A stretch of 64,000 nt of DNA from assembly GCA_004431415.1 (NCBI GenBank), contig QPMI01000533.1, positions 310,001-374,000 on the forward strand, in the 5' to 3' direction. The notes beneath the pieces are model-generated. The model was not told the origin of the DNA and searched no databases. It worked only from the letters and a program-made list of their open reading frames with translations. Positions 15,161 through 25,093 of this stretch are shown here, in pieces. Each line of letters starts with the position of its first letter. The first letter of the stretch is position 1. The position numbers and the translations under genes are program-made. The stretch comes from Cyanophora paradoxa (lineage: Eukaryota; Glaucocystophyceae; Cyanophorales; Cyanophoraceae).

Positions 15161-16093
15161 ATGTCGATGCTTGCAGACCCCTGGCGCATGGCCATCCCGA
15201 ATCCCGACGAGGTGCTGAACGGTGCCTTCGCGATAGACGGGAGCCTGAGCGTGAGGGGAATTTACGCGGACGAGATTAGGCTGCGGCAGGGATCCACGTA
15301 CAACGATTTCCTGACGACCATAGGCTCGCTGGTGGACTACGGGGACCTCACCGCAATTATCAAGGGGCTCTGGGGGGTCACGACCGAGACGGGCGTGGAC
15401 TGGAACATTATTAAGAGGGCGGCCGACGTGAAAATCGCGAACGCCGTCACGGCAAAGGACGCCACCATCAACCTCGTGAAGCTGACCCTGCAGGGCGCAG
15501 AGGGAGACGTGAGGCCCGGGTACAACGCGCTCGAGCGCATCGCGGGCCCCCTGCGCCACATCTACTGGAGCCGCCAGGCGCTGCCGAGCATGGAGCCCGA
15601 GCAGTACAGGCGCGACAGGGAGGAGTTTTTCGCGTGGTTCGACCACTTCAAGGTGAACATCCGCGCCCTGAGCGCCGACAGGACGGGCGAGACGCCGGAG
15701 ACGACGGGCGGGGGCCGCATCCCAACGGCGCCCGACGTGCTCCCCGATCGCTCGGACTGGGCGAAGACGCAGAACTGGGCGCTGAAGGACCACTTCCACG
15801 ACGAGAGGTACGCCCTCGTCAAGCACCCGCACGTGAAGGCCGACATCACGGACTGGGCGCACCGCCACCTGTACGACGACATCATCGGCGGGCCCAAGGT
15901 GCCGGGTGCGATTCCGGTGGGGTACGGGTGGTGGAAGCACGGGAGGTGGGGGTACAGGCACCGGGGTGGGGTACAGGCACCGGGGTGGGGGTACAGGCAC
16001 GGGGGCGGAGGGGCTCCAGCGGCACGCCAGTGGGCGGGGCGGGGGCAGCAGCGGCTCGGGTGGCGGCGGCTCAGGCGGGGAGGGCATGGATAA
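15161..16093 (+). CDS. Fibre-like structural protein with HxH motifs (310-aa frame)
   Basis: The N-terminal ~180 residues look folded. Residues ~210-240 contain DHFH, KHPH and HRH spaced by short strands, a pattern like the metal-binding HxH needles of trimeric tail fibres. The same kind of motif recurs at the end of the large downstream ORF. From about 15,900 the sequence is a GGGTACAGGCAC-type tandem repeat, in which this frame becomes Gly/Arg/Trp-rich while another frame reads Gly/Thr/Ser-rich linker and continues into the next ORF. The true C-terminus may thus lie in that frame. The motif TAATTTTTCTCTC (15134-15149) precedes the ATG. Confidence 0.55.
   Translation: MSMLADPWRMAIPNPDEVLNGAFAIDGSLSVRGIYADEIRLRQGSTYNDFLTTIGSLVDYGDLTAIIKGLWGVTTETGVDWNIIKRAADVKIANAVTAKDATINLVKLTLQGAEGDVRPGYNALERIAGPLRHIYWSRQALPSMEPEQYRRDREEFFAWFDHFKVNIRALSADRTGETPETTGGGRIPTAPDVLPDRSDWAKTQNWALKDHFHDERYALVKHPHVKADITDWAHRHLYDDIIGGPKVPGAIPVGYGWWKHGRWGYRHRGGVQAPGWGYRHGGGGAPAARQWAGRGQQRLGWRRLRRGGHG
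15945..16012 (+). repeat. GC-rich tandem repeat encoding Gly-rich linker
   Basis: The unit GGGGTACAGGCAC recurs three times with small length changes, inside or between two viral ORFs. It coincides with the change of coding frame between the 310-aa fibre-like frame and the membrane/coiled-coil frame. Confidence 0.6.
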
Positions 16094-19000
16094 GGTAGCA
16101 GGCCTTGCCACTTCAACGGCCATCTTCGGGGGCGCCCTCATCGTAGGCGGCATCAAATACTACAAGGATCGGAAGGGGTTCGTGAGGCAAATCGACGAGC
16201 TGAACGCGAGACCCCCCATTAAATTCGATTCCGAGGACGCGCAGCGCGAGTACTACAAACTCGAGAACGAAAAGAAGCAATGGAGCGAGCTGAAAGACAA
16301 GGAAATGACAGAGGTCGCGGAGAAGAAGGCGGAAGCGAACAAGCTGATGACAGACGCGCAAAGGCAGGAAGAGAGCGCCCTCACCGCGCTAAGGTCGGCA
16401 GAGCGCCAGGTCGCGGAAGAGCGCACGAAAATGATACTCGACGCCGAGGAGGAGCTGAAGAGGATAAACGAGCAAAGGGAAGCCGCCAAGGCGAAAAAGC
16501 TGCAGGAAATTGAAGCGCTGACCGCAGGCACCGAGCTGCTCGAGGCGCAGAGGAAAGAGATCGAGGATAGGAAGAAGAAATTGGAAAAGGAGGCAGAGAC
16601 GAGAAGGCAGCTGCTGGAAGAGGAAGAGGAAACGAGGAGAAAGGCAGGAGAGCTGCAAACGGGCGCGGTGCAGGAGGCGAACAGGCTCCGGGAGGAGATC
16701 AAAAATTTAAAGGAGGCCGCCGAGCGCGCGGACGAGCAGTCGAAAAATTCAAGGCCAACGCGGACGAGCTGGCACAGAGGCTGCTCAAGTACGCGGCCAC
16801 GGCAGAGGCTCGCTCGCCCATGGGGACGGCCGAGACGCAGACGACGCCGAGGCCCGATCCGAGGCCGGCCGCCGAGAGGCTGCCCTTCGCGCGGCTGGGT
16901 AGGAGCGACCAGGTGGAAGAGCTCATTGGCCTCACGCTCGAGGATCAGAGGGCCCTCTTCGACGCGTTAGAGCAGCGGCGCAGGGCGGACGAGGAGGCAG
17001 CTGCCAAGACAGAAGAGGAACGACTGAAGGCAATGCAAACTGCATCAGACGAGGAATTTGCACGGCTGGAGGAGCCGAAGGTAGCGGAGCGTAAGCGACG
17101 ACTGGAGACGTTCAGGGGGCGCAGATGGATTTTTACCGCTCGGAGCTCAAAAAACTGAAAGAAGGAAATGCATCGGGGGACAGGGTCCGCGCCATGGAAG
17201 AGAACATGCGCGACTTTAGCTACGTTATGGATCAGCTGACGGGAAGGGGTCAGAAAGACGCCGAAGAACTGAGGAGAAAGATGGCCGATGAGAAGTGGAA
17301 AAACTTTGAGCGTCAGGCTGTTCAGAGGCCCATCAGCGATGCCATCTGGATAGCATACGGCGACGTGGAGGAGATGCACCGCGAACTGCGGACGGAAGCG
17401 AGCCTATGGCGGGGAGCCCTCGAATGGTCACTGTACCGGATGCAAAGGGAAAGTTTGTGGCAGAGCTGCGAGCCAATCCGAAAACGGTGAGCGCGGGCGC
17501 ACAGAGCGCGTACCTCTCCATGGTCGATTACGTGGGCAAGCTGAGCAAATTTTGGGAAATGCGAAGAGCCATCATTCCAGCGGAGGGGCTCGCGCAGTAC
17601 GATGCCATGGTGCGCGATCTGGAGGCCTTCAAACGTGAGCACCCACCCGCCAAATACAAGATTCACATAGATACGACGGCATTCATGGGCGATCTAAGGA
17701 AGAGAGGAGACGAGGCCAAGAGTCAGATCGAGGAGCGCTACAGAAAGGCCCAAGCGGACAAGGAGTACGCAAACAGGGTGATCGAAGAGCGGAAGCAGCA
17801 AGCCAAGGAGAACGCGGCGAGACGCAACGCCGAGATAGAAGAGCAGAGGCGGAAGATCACAGAGCGCAAGGCGGCAGAGGAAGAGGCAAGAAAGACCAAG
17901 GTAGAGACAGAGTACCAAGCATTGAAACGGGAGGCCAATCAACTGTTAAAAAGGAGGGGAAGGGCCTACGCCGACGAGGGCGCGGGCGTGGGCTCGGCCA
18001 GCCCGGACGACATCACCCTCGCGGAAAGGGACGACGTTTCCGTAGAGGAAATGCGCCCGGGCACAGCTCGCCTGCCCTCCGAGGGCGTATTCCAGACGCT
18101 CGACAGGCGCGTGATGGGCGACTCGGACGTTATTTTGCGCAACGCCCTGATGCCCTACGGCGACTGGAACCGCGCCACCGCCGACGCCCTTGCGGATTTC
18201 GACCTCGAGCGATTCACCACCAAAGAGCAGCGCGACGCGTACCTGGGGCGCCCGAGGGCAAGGCGGCCCGGGGTGGCCAAGGAGGCCCTCAGCGCCGAGA
18301 CGCTCTTCTCGGCGGCGGGTACGGCGAACAACGACGGCATGTCTTTCGGGGCAGCCGATTTATTTCAGGGGGCGGGCATCGACCTGGTGGGCGCCGGGCT
18401 GGGGGGTACGGGCTCGCGTGCCATGCGGCGGGCGGGCGCGGCGGCGGCGGGCCTTGGGCTGGCGACGGCGGGCGGCCTGCTCTCGGCCTACCAGGCGCTC
18501 TCGCAGGGCAAGATAGGGGAGGCGGAGTTCTTCGATACGTTCCGCGATCAGATGATCATGACGGTCGGCTCCTTTGGCCTGCAGACGGGCATGTCGTCCG
18601 CCCTGAGCGCCCTCACGAAAATGAGGATCGGCACGGTGGGCGGACTTGGCCTGTCCATCCTCGCGGGCGCCATCGCGCAGGTGATCGTGGATATCATCAA
18701 CGGGCGCAGCGCGGAAGAGATCGTGAAGAACTTCTTCAAGTACCCCGTTGACTGGGCCGCCGACACCATCCAGTTCATCGCGCAGCTCTCGCAGCAGATC
18801 TACGACTGGGGCGTCGAGACGTGGGGCGACGAGGCGAGCCAGCTGCGCAACCGAATTAATCGGCTGGAGGGCGAACTGGGCTCCGGATTTTTGGGTGTGT
18901 ACGACCCCTCGGAGGCGCGCGAAATGGCCTCGCTCTTGGCCCAGGAGCTGCGGTTAAACGAAATAAAGGAGCCGAAGGAGCTGCAGGCCTTCATTCGCGC

Positions 19001-20399
19001 GCTCGACAACAGCATCAACGATTACCGTACCCCCAAGGACCAGAAGACTCTGCTCGAAATTGATCGCGCAACCGTGCTCTTCCTCTCTCAGCTCACCGTT
19101 AAAATGCAGGAGGGCTTCGGGTCGACCTCGCTCGCCCTGAGTCGGCTGATGCGCGACCTTAAGCAGATGGTGAAGGAGGAGACCAAGGGGCGGAAGCGCG
19201 TCTTAATAGCCGTCTACCAGGAGGGCCTCAACAGGATCAATCACATCGAAGCCCTAAGGCGCGAATTCGGCTCGGCCATCCGTCACTCGGGCGTCTCGTC
19301 GAACGGAGGGGCCCAGGTGGCCCGCCTGGCCGACGCTAACTCGCGCCTCGAAATTCCCGGGACCTTCCGCATGCAGGATTGGTGGGAGGCCGAGGCATTC
19401 AGGAACTACGGCGCCTTCATAGACAACGGGATCAATTCGCAGAGCCCCAAGGCCAACTGGCTGGTACCCAAGGCGTACGTCGATAAATTGATGGACAGGC
19501 CCGCGGCACCCTACAGCAAGAAGATCGCCAAAGGCGTAGAGTACTGGGCGCCCGAGCCCGGTCAGCCCGTGTTTGCGGCGCAGAACTACGAGTGGCACGT
19601 GCCCTCGGGGCCCAGCCAGGCCATCAGTACCGTGGGGGTTGCCGCGCCGCAGCTGGCGGCGGTTGCGCATACGGGGGAGTACAAAGATTTAAAAGGGAAG
19701 CCGGAGACGACGTGGGATAGCATCACGGGGAAGCCGAGCACGTACCCCCACGCAACTCACAGGCACACCATCTCCGAGATCAGCGACTGGACGGCCCCCA
19801 ACTTGACGAACATCACCGTTGACTGGGAAACCCAAGTTACGGGGAAGCCTCTCGCCTTCCCCCCCACGACCCACAGTCACGCCGTGAACTGGAACACAGA
19901 TATTTACAACTTACCAGGCACCTTCCCCCCCTCTACGCACAGTCACACCGTGGACTGGAATACAGATATTTCAAACTTACCAGACACCTTCCCCCCCTCT
20001 ACGCACGGCCATTCCCAGTACGCTGATGCCGACCATGGCCACAGAAACGTGAACATGTCAGATGCTTACGTGCAACATGGCACCTTCTTGTACACGTTCG
20101 CCTCAGGCACTTATTTGGATAGCAACTTTGCGTACACGACCACGTTTACCAACATTCCTTTCGCGACTGCGTACGACACAGGAGGTGGACTCTATCCCGC
20201 AAACCCCACCCCAACCGTAATACTTACCCCATTCTTCGTACTTGGCAGCCAGGAAGTTGAGATCGGGGCCCGCCTCGTCGCGTTAGACCATACCAAATTT
20301 ACGGCCAAAGTGAGGATGAAGCCCTCGGTGTCAGTCACTATTACCGACCATGTACCGCTCAAGCTCCATTGGATTGCAGTGGGCAAGCTGGTCATATGA
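16086..20399 (+). pseudogene. Large membrane/coiled-coil/HxH-fibre protein gene broken by three -1 shifts
   Basis: Four successive frames carry coherent coding sequence. 16086 to ~16,745 has a transmembrane segment (STAIFGGALIVGG) then a Glu/Lys/Arg coiled coil. ~16,745-17,125 is helical, Ala/Glu-rich. ~17,125-17,405 is charged and helical. ~17,406-20,399 holds a second coiled coil, hydrophobic Gly/Ala stretches (around 18,420-18,700), a folded middle, then repeated THSH/HxH motifs (19,756-20,040) and a beta-rich tip. Each change moves the frame by -1; two coincide with homopolymers (AAAAA near 16,744; GGGGG near 17,117). Either one long gene has decayed, or these are base-call deletions. The last frame alone (997 aa) could be a functional fibre. 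HxH repeats are known in trimeric receptor-binding fibres; that role here is inferred. Confidence 0.6.
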
Positions 20400-20423
20400 T
20401 TGATTTTCTGATGCAATCCAAAA

Positions 20424-21251
20424 ATGTCCGTTGCTGTCCCTCTGTTCACCTACGCTGCCAGCGTGAATCACAAGGGCGATCACACGATCAAGGAAACCAC
20501 CCTCGGGGATCAGGCCACCGAGACCCCCTACAACGCCACGGCCGTCCCCTTCACCGAGGCCGACCTGGTGCGAGTGGGCGAGCTGCGCTGCGATAAGATG
20601 CGCACGCGGGAGGGTGGGCCGGCCGTGCCGGGGCGCGTGAAGACGCAGAGGCTCACCGTCACGAACGGGTCCTGGGATGGGACGGGTCACACTACGAACA
20701 CCATAACTCATAACCCCGATGCGGACGGAGAGGGGAACTCTGCACTTTACGTGCATACAGGGGGCGCAAACGTGGTAGGGGGGCTCAGGGTCAACGGGAC
20801 CGTCACGGTGGTTTCTGGGCACCTTCGAGTCGCTTTGCACCCTTTCTTCTGCGCGGCCATGATAGCGGATTTCACACCAGCGAGCGGCAGAATCCTGGGC
20901 GTTTGGCAGAATTCTGCAAACTCGGGTGCATGGGACGGAAGCACGGGGCTGTTCACCAGCCCCGTGACTGGGTACTACCGGTTTACGTTCACCGGAATCG
21001 CAGATTGGATCGGGGGAGTTCGGACAACCGTACAGCTGTACGTGAACGGATCGGCGCACGCCAACCCTCTAATCAGCGCGCACACAGATGGGGACCCGGA
21101 CGCGCCACAGAAATACAGACATATAGGATTCAATGCTATCGTCTACATGGTCGCCGGATGGACCGCGAACCTGCACCTGGCGATCGGGAAATTGTATGGA
21201 TCGTCCAAGGGGTACACATTCTTCACAGGCGAGCTTGTACAGGCCACCTAA
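20424..21251 (+). CDS. C1q/TNF-like domain protein, candidate receptor binder (275 aa)
   Basis: Residues ~150-275 match the pattern of a C1q-like jelly roll: GLFTSPVTGYYRFTFTG corresponds to the family's characteristic strand in which the protein is 'filled' before a Tyr/Phe-x-Phe strand, followed by TVQLYVNG and a final FTGELVQ strand. The first ~100 residues are beta-rich with Thr/Asn repeats, perhaps a stalk. C1q-type domains form trimers and bind ligands, and in viruses they tend to sit at fibre tips. The gene follows the fibre gene after 24 bases with the motif ATTTTCTGATG (20401-20411). Adhesion is inferred. Confidence 0.65.
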   Translation: MSVAVPLFTYAASVNHKGDHTIKETTLGDQATETPYNATAVPFTEADLVRVGELRCDKMRTREGGPAVPGRVKTQRLTVTNGSWDGTGHTTNTITHNPDADGEGNSALYVHTGGANVVGGLRVNGTVTVVSGHLRVALHPFFCAAMIADFTPASGRILGVWQNSANSGAWDGSTGLFTSPVTGYYRFTFTGIADWIGGVRTTVQLYVNGSAHANPLISAHTDGDPDAPQKYRHIGFNAIVYMVAGWTANLHLAIGKLYGSSKGYTFFTGELVQAT

Positions 21252-21258
21252 GAGCGTC

Positions 21259-23136
21259 TCATCGCACAAAGGCTAAAATGCCCCCGTTGGCATTCTTGAA
21301 ACCAGTGTGGGGGGAGATCGCACTTCCGTTTTCGCCCCAGAGAACTTGGGCGGAGTCATGGCTCGAGGAAGTCGTGATCCACGGATCTTCGGGAGATGCA
21401 CTGCTGGTGCGGAACAATACATTTGCGTACGTGTTAGCATTCGGGCTCCCAAAATTAGCGGACGATCCCGATACGAGAACAGACCTTCCCGGCAGCTCGG
21501 AAGGATAAACCACTTCGGATAGGGGGAAGTACATGTAGTAGGTTCCATTCCCAGTTCGGAAGAGGATGTCGGACACAGCGGGACCGGCCTGTAGCGTGTA
21601 GTTTCGCCAGTAGGTCCCAACTTCGCCGGTGGTGCTGTAGGTGCTGTTACTCGCGAAGGAGAGGCCAGACCAGCTGACTTTTCCTGTATCAAACGTCGAA
21701 AAGCCACCGGAAGCAGGCTGTGCTGCAAACGACATCCAACCGCCCCCGCCGATGGTCATGTTGCAGTAGATGTCCTGAAGGGTGCCGTTTGCCAGGCGGA
21801 ATTTGTACGTCCCGTCGCCAAGGGTCGTGTTCACGGCCTTCAGCTGCGTGGCGTTCTGCGAGTAGCACGTGATTGCAGAGGACGACGAGGCGGGGCCCTC
21901 CTCGCCCACGATGTTGACGGCCTTGACCATATAGCTGTACTCGGTGATGAAGAGGGTCACGCTGTCGGTGAAAGGGCTCGAAACGTTGTGTCCGACTTTC
22001 GTGCTCCCCCTGTAGACGTTGTAAGACGTGGCCGTGCCGGTGGCCGGGGCCGTCCAGGTGACGGTGACATTGGGCGAGGCCGCAGAGGGCTGCGCGGTTG
22101 ATATGGTTGCAGGCGCGGCGGGGTCTGTGGTGACGTACGTCGCAATACTCTTCGGTCCCTCCCCTCCCGAGTTCGTCGCGGAGACCTGGTACTCGTACCC
22201 CGTACCCCAGATCGTGGTCGCGTCGCTATAGGAGTTGGTCGCGGAGTCTGCGAGGTAGGCCCCGTCCCTGTAGATCTTGTACCCCGTCGCCCCCGTTGGC
22301 GCCGTCCAGCTGAGGCTGACGGGCTGCTCTATGTCGTCGGGCGCAGTCGCCGTCACGTTCGTGGGCGCGTTCGGCGTCGTCCAGACCGGGAGCGGATCGG
22401 ACTTTTCGTATTCGACCCCGCCCACGATGCCGGCCACCTGGTAGGAGTACTCCGTACCCCACGCAAGGGCAGTGCTATCGTCGATGTACGAGGTAGCTAG
22501 GGCGCTGCTTGCGAATCCGATAGGGGTGCCGTCTCTGTAAATTCGAATCGAGTCCGCGCCCTCCATGGCCACCCAGTTGATTGTGACGACGATGGCGGGT
22601 ATCGGGAAGCCGGAAGACGCGGGGCCGCCCCCGGCAATAAAATCGCCGTAGGTCTGGGCCGTGGCGGTTGTGAGCGTGGTGTACGCCTCGATCTGAGGGT
22701 TGAAGCCGCTCAGGCCTTGGAAGAGAATGTAATTGCTTGTAGTGCCCTCGTGCGTGTAGAGAAGCGACTGTGCGTAGGTTGTGGGTGGGGCTTTGCCATC
22801 GGAGCCCGTGCTGCTGCTGCCCTGCTCGCGAACCGCGGCCACCCGGTAGAGACGTAGCTCGCCAAAATTAAAGGGCGTGTCCGTGTACGTGAGCGTGGGG
22901 GCGTTCACAGTGTTCACCAGCGTCCAGGTGCCATTGAGGCTCGTCGCCCTGTACACCTTGTACTTGACGGCGTTGGTGACAGCACCCCAGTTCAGTCGAA
23001 ATCCGTAGGTACCGCCCCCGTTGTTGAGCACGGAGCCCGATCGCACCTGGGGCCTGCCCACAGTGAGCGAGATCGGCTCCACGCCGTACTGCGGAGCCTG
23101 CACCACCTGCTTTCTCACGAAAACGAAGCGGGGCAT
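21259..23136 (-). CDS. Multi-FN3 protein with fibrinogen-like C-terminal domain (625 aa)
   Basis: Four fibronectin type III-like repeats can be seen (roughly residues 25-120, 180-255, 257-343, 344-425). They have the repeated pattern VSWTAPTGATGYKIYRDG ... YEYQVSATNSGGEG. The C-terminal ~195 residues resemble a fibrinogen-related/lectin-like domain: a first Cys (ITCYS), then DGTYKFRL and DIYCNMTIGGGGWMSF, equivalent to the 'YCDM...GGGW' signature, ending in repeated aromatic strands. Such proteins bind glycans or cell surfaces, and in a virus this would be a spike. No N-terminal signal peptide is seen. The promoter TATTTTTTCGGACC is shared with the divergent gene at 23176. Its 3' end converges on the C1q gene (7-base gap). 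Confidence 0.72.
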   Translation of the reverse strand: MPRFVFVRKQVVQAPQYGVEPISLTVGRPQVRSGSVLNNGGGTYGFRLNWGAVTNAVKYKVYRATSLNGTWTLVNTVNAPTLTYTDTPFNFGELRLYRVAAVREQGSSSTGSDGKAPPTTYAQSLLYTHEGTTSNYILFQGLSGFNPQIEAYTTLTTATAQTYGDFIAGGGPASSGFPIPAIVVTINWVAMEGADSIRIYRDGTPIGFASSALATSYIDDSTALAWGTEYSYQVAGIVGGVEYEKSDPLPVWTTPNAPTNVTATAPDDIEQPVSLSWTAPTGATGYKIYRDGAYLADSATNSYSDATTIWGTGYEYQVSATNSGGEGPKSIATYVTTDPAAPATISTAQPSAASPNVTVTWTAPATGTATSYNVYRGSTKVGHNVSSPFTDSVTLFITEYSYMVKAVNIVGEEGPASSSSAITCYSQNATQLKAVNTTLGDGTYKFRLANGTLQDIYCNMTIGGGGWMSFAAQPASGGFSTFDTGKVSWSGLSFASNSTYSTTGEVGTYWRNYTLQAGPAVSDILFRTGNGTYYMYFPLSEVVYPSELPGRSVLVSGSSANFGSPNANTYANVLFRTSSASPEDPWITTSSSHDSAQVLWGENGSAISPHTGFKNANGGILAFVR

Positions 23137-23148
23137 TTTCCTCTACGG

Positions 23149-23165
23149 TCCGAAAAAATATCTGC
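23149..23165. promoter_or_regulatory. Bidirectional viral promoter motif, FN3/paralogue pair
   Basis: TCCGAAAAAATATCTGC lies between divergent ATGs only 39 bp apart. The minus-strand reading (ATATTTTTTCGGA) matches the viral motif well. The plus-strand reading (AAATATCTGCGCCGG) is a weaker match. Confidence 0.5.
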
Positions 23166-23175
23166 GCCGGGGTAA

Positions 23176-23853
23176 ATGACTTCCAACTGGTACCAGACCC
23201 TCAACGCCCTGGACGCCGGCAACAACACCAAGGATTTCGCGCGCATCCCCTCCGGCAGTTACGTCGACGTCTTCCTGCAGAATCCCGTCGTGATTCAAGC
23301 CGTTCAGAACGCCTACGCCACGCCCAAGATCTACTCCTACCAGCTCTTCTTCGACCCGTCCACTCTCAGCGCAGAGGTCATTGAGCTGCTCCACGAATCC
23401 GGCCTCGTGAAAAGGGTGGCGCCCGCCACGGCCACGGCCAACGTCCTGCGCTGTCTCGAGGTTAAGTTCAGGGAGACGGGGTACGGCCCCACCGTGAACC
23501 AGCACACGGATACCAACCTGCCGGGTACGGGTGCATTTACTGCGCGGGGTACGCTCAAGGGCGACGTGCTCTTCACGAAATTCAACCCGAGTCCCGCGAC
23601 CCTGGGGGCCCTCTACACGGGCGGCAATCCGCGCGCTTCCGGGCTACCCCGCTTCCCCTTCACCTTCTTCAAGTTCCAGGTCTTCCCCCTGCCCTACGCC
23701 GCCGACCAGCCCCACTTCAGCACGGGCGCCAGCCTCTGCGCGGAGCTGCGCGAGTGCTCGATTTCCTACAGGCACACCACCGGCTCCGACGCCGTGCAGC
23801 CCGCCGCCCGCCTCTCGGGCATCGGCAACGACATCGCCCTCTTCTACGGATAA
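23176..23853 (+). CDS. Hypothetical structural protein, paralogue A (225 aa)
   Basis: The protein is beta-rich with few Lys/Glu helices. A segment near residues 70-105 (SAEVIELLHESGLVKRV...RCLEVKF) aligns with residues ~75-110 of the next protein (SADEAEALWLSGLLKKI...RVLELKF), so the two genes are tandem paralogues. Both end with a Phe-rich strand pair (FPFTFFKFQVF here). The fold is not recognised; a minor capsid or vertex protein is possible from position among virion genes and the beta-rich pattern. Confidence 0.6.
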   Translation: MTSNWYQTLNALDAGNNTKDFARIPSGSYVDVFLQNPVVIQAVQNAYATPKIYSYQLFFDPSTLSAEVIELLHESGLVKRVAPATATANVLRCLEVKFRETGYGPTVNQHTDTNLPGTGAFTARGTLKGDVLFTKFNPSPATLGALYTGGNPRASGLPRFPFTFFKFQVFPLPYAADQPHFSTGASLCAELRECSISYRHTTGSDAVQPAARLSGIGNDIALFYG

Positions 23854-23876
23854 TCTTTCTCATCCGAGGTCGCAAA

Positions 23877-24662
23877 ATGCCTTCCACCTCCGGCACCATC
23901 GTGAAGACCGTGCTGCCCACCCCCGATTTCTATGGCGATGCCGTTGCGGCGGCCAACGCCGGGACGGATTCCGTGGTCTGGGACGGCAGCTACGCCTCCA
24001 TGCTGACCGTGAAGATCCAGAATCCGATCATGCTGCGCGTCACCTCCAACGATTTCGAGAATCCCGCCTCCTGCTCCGTGTACGTGTACTTTGACATCGA
24101 CTCGGGCGTGAGCGCGGACGAGGCGGAGGCCCTCTGGCTCTCCGGCCTCCTGAAAAAGATAGAGCCCTCTGTGCCGGATCGGCCCGCGATTCGCGTGCTC
24201 GAGCTCAAGTTCACTGCGAACACCGCCCTCACCCGCACCTTTAACGGCGGCTCCAAGACCCACATAGACGGCGCTGCCATTGACGCCACGCACAAGACCA
24301 CACAGGCAGTCCCCTTCGAAATGTACAATCTCTGGAAGATGACCGCAAAGGAAATGATGACCAACGCAACCACAGGCGGCTCGTCAGGTACTGCCTCTGC
24401 TTTCGACTCCTCGAATCCCCGTACCCAAGTCTGGCCCCGGCTCCTCTTCACGAAATTCACTTTCCGTCTGTTCAACAACATCGCCGGAATGCCTACCTCT
24501 GGAATGGTCGTGGGCTCTACTCTCATGGCTGAGCTGATCGAGGCGGAGGCTGACTACACGACTGCCACCACCAACCTTGCCAACGGCACCGCTACGAACT
24601 ACGTGGCCTGGAGCACGATTGACCGCGAGTACGACACTAAGATTCACACCACTAGCGTCTAG
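23877..24662 (+). CDS. Hypothetical structural protein, paralogue B (261 aa)
   Basis: Tandem paralogue of the 225-aa protein, with matching order: N-terminal strands, the SADEAEALWLSGLLKKI helix, the RVLELKF strand, and LLFTKFTFRLF towards the end. It has an extra ~35 residues, mostly a Thr/Ala/Asn-rich tail. The motif ATCTTTCTCATCCGAGG (23852-23867) precedes the ATG. Its last 11 bases overlap the convergent HNH gene. Confidence 0.6.
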   Translation: MPSTSGTIVKTVLPTPDFYGDAVAAANAGTDSVVWDGSYASMLTVKIQNPIMLRVTSNDFENPASCSVYVYFDIDSGVSADEAEALWLSGLLKKIEPSVPDRPAIRVLELKFTANTALTRTFNGGSKTHIDGAAIDATHKTTQAVPFEMYNLWKMTAKEMMTNATTGGSSGTASAFDSSNPRTQVWPRLLFTKFTFRLFNNIAGMPTSGMVVGSTLMAELIEAEADYTTATTNLANGTATNYVAWSTIDREYDTKIHTTSV

Positions 24663-25017
24663 ACTGGCTAAGCTGCACTAGTGCCTGCGCCGCCTCCATC
24701 ATCTCCGCAATCTCCTCGCTCTTCTCCTGTAAATTGGCGTACCCCCTCCTCTTCTTTCGAATCTCCGACATCGATGCCCAGCGCAGGTTCTCCCTCCTGT
24801 AGTCCAGCGGGTTGCCGTTGATGTGTTCCACGTAGCGTCCACGTGGCGACTTCCCGAGGATCAGCTGGGAGAGGTAGTGCTTGCGTCCTCCAAACGTCTT
24901 GCTCACCCTGTCCCTGTCCACTCTCCAGGGAAACTCCAAGGCACTCGGGGGTACGTCCGAGTTGACCAGGACGTTGTAGGCGACGTCTTGCGAGTCGGTG
25001 CACCGGAGCAGGGCCAT
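24652..25017 (-). CDS. HNH endonuclease (homing-type, 121 aa)
   Basis: The HNH core is plain at residues ~60-85: VEHINGNPLDYRRENLRW, with the first His, the central Asn and a final Asn in place of the last His, as in many phage and algal-virus HNH enzymes. A short N-terminal domain precedes it and a Glu/Ala helix follows (residues 95-121). Such nucleases are often selfish homing enzymes but can serve in packaging or recombination. No intron or intein is seen at the site. It overlaps the 3' end of the 261-aa gene by 11 bases. Its promoter motif (GGTTTTTCCGAACC, 25027-25040, minus) directly touches a heptamer repeat array. Confidence 0.8.
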   Translation of the reverse strand: MALLRCTDSQDVAYNVLVNSDVPPSALEFPWRVDRDRVSKTFGGRKHYLSQLILGKSPRGRYVEHINGNPLDYRRENLRWASMSEIRKKRRGYANLQEKSEEIAEMMEAAQALVQLSQSRR

Positions 25018-25041
25018 TTTGCCCTAGGTTCGGAAAAACCT

Positions 25042-25093
25042 GGGACTTGGGACTTGGGACTTGGGACTTGGGACTTGGGACTTGGGACTTGGG
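25042..25093 (+). repeat. Heptamer array 1, (GGGACTT)n, ~7 units
   Basis: A perfect tandem array of GGGACTT. The left flank is CCTGGGACTT and the right flank is GGGAAGAGTT followed by ~45 bases also found beside array 2 (GGCCCAGACTTTCTCC). It lies immediately upstream of the HNH promoter. Confidence 0.9.
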
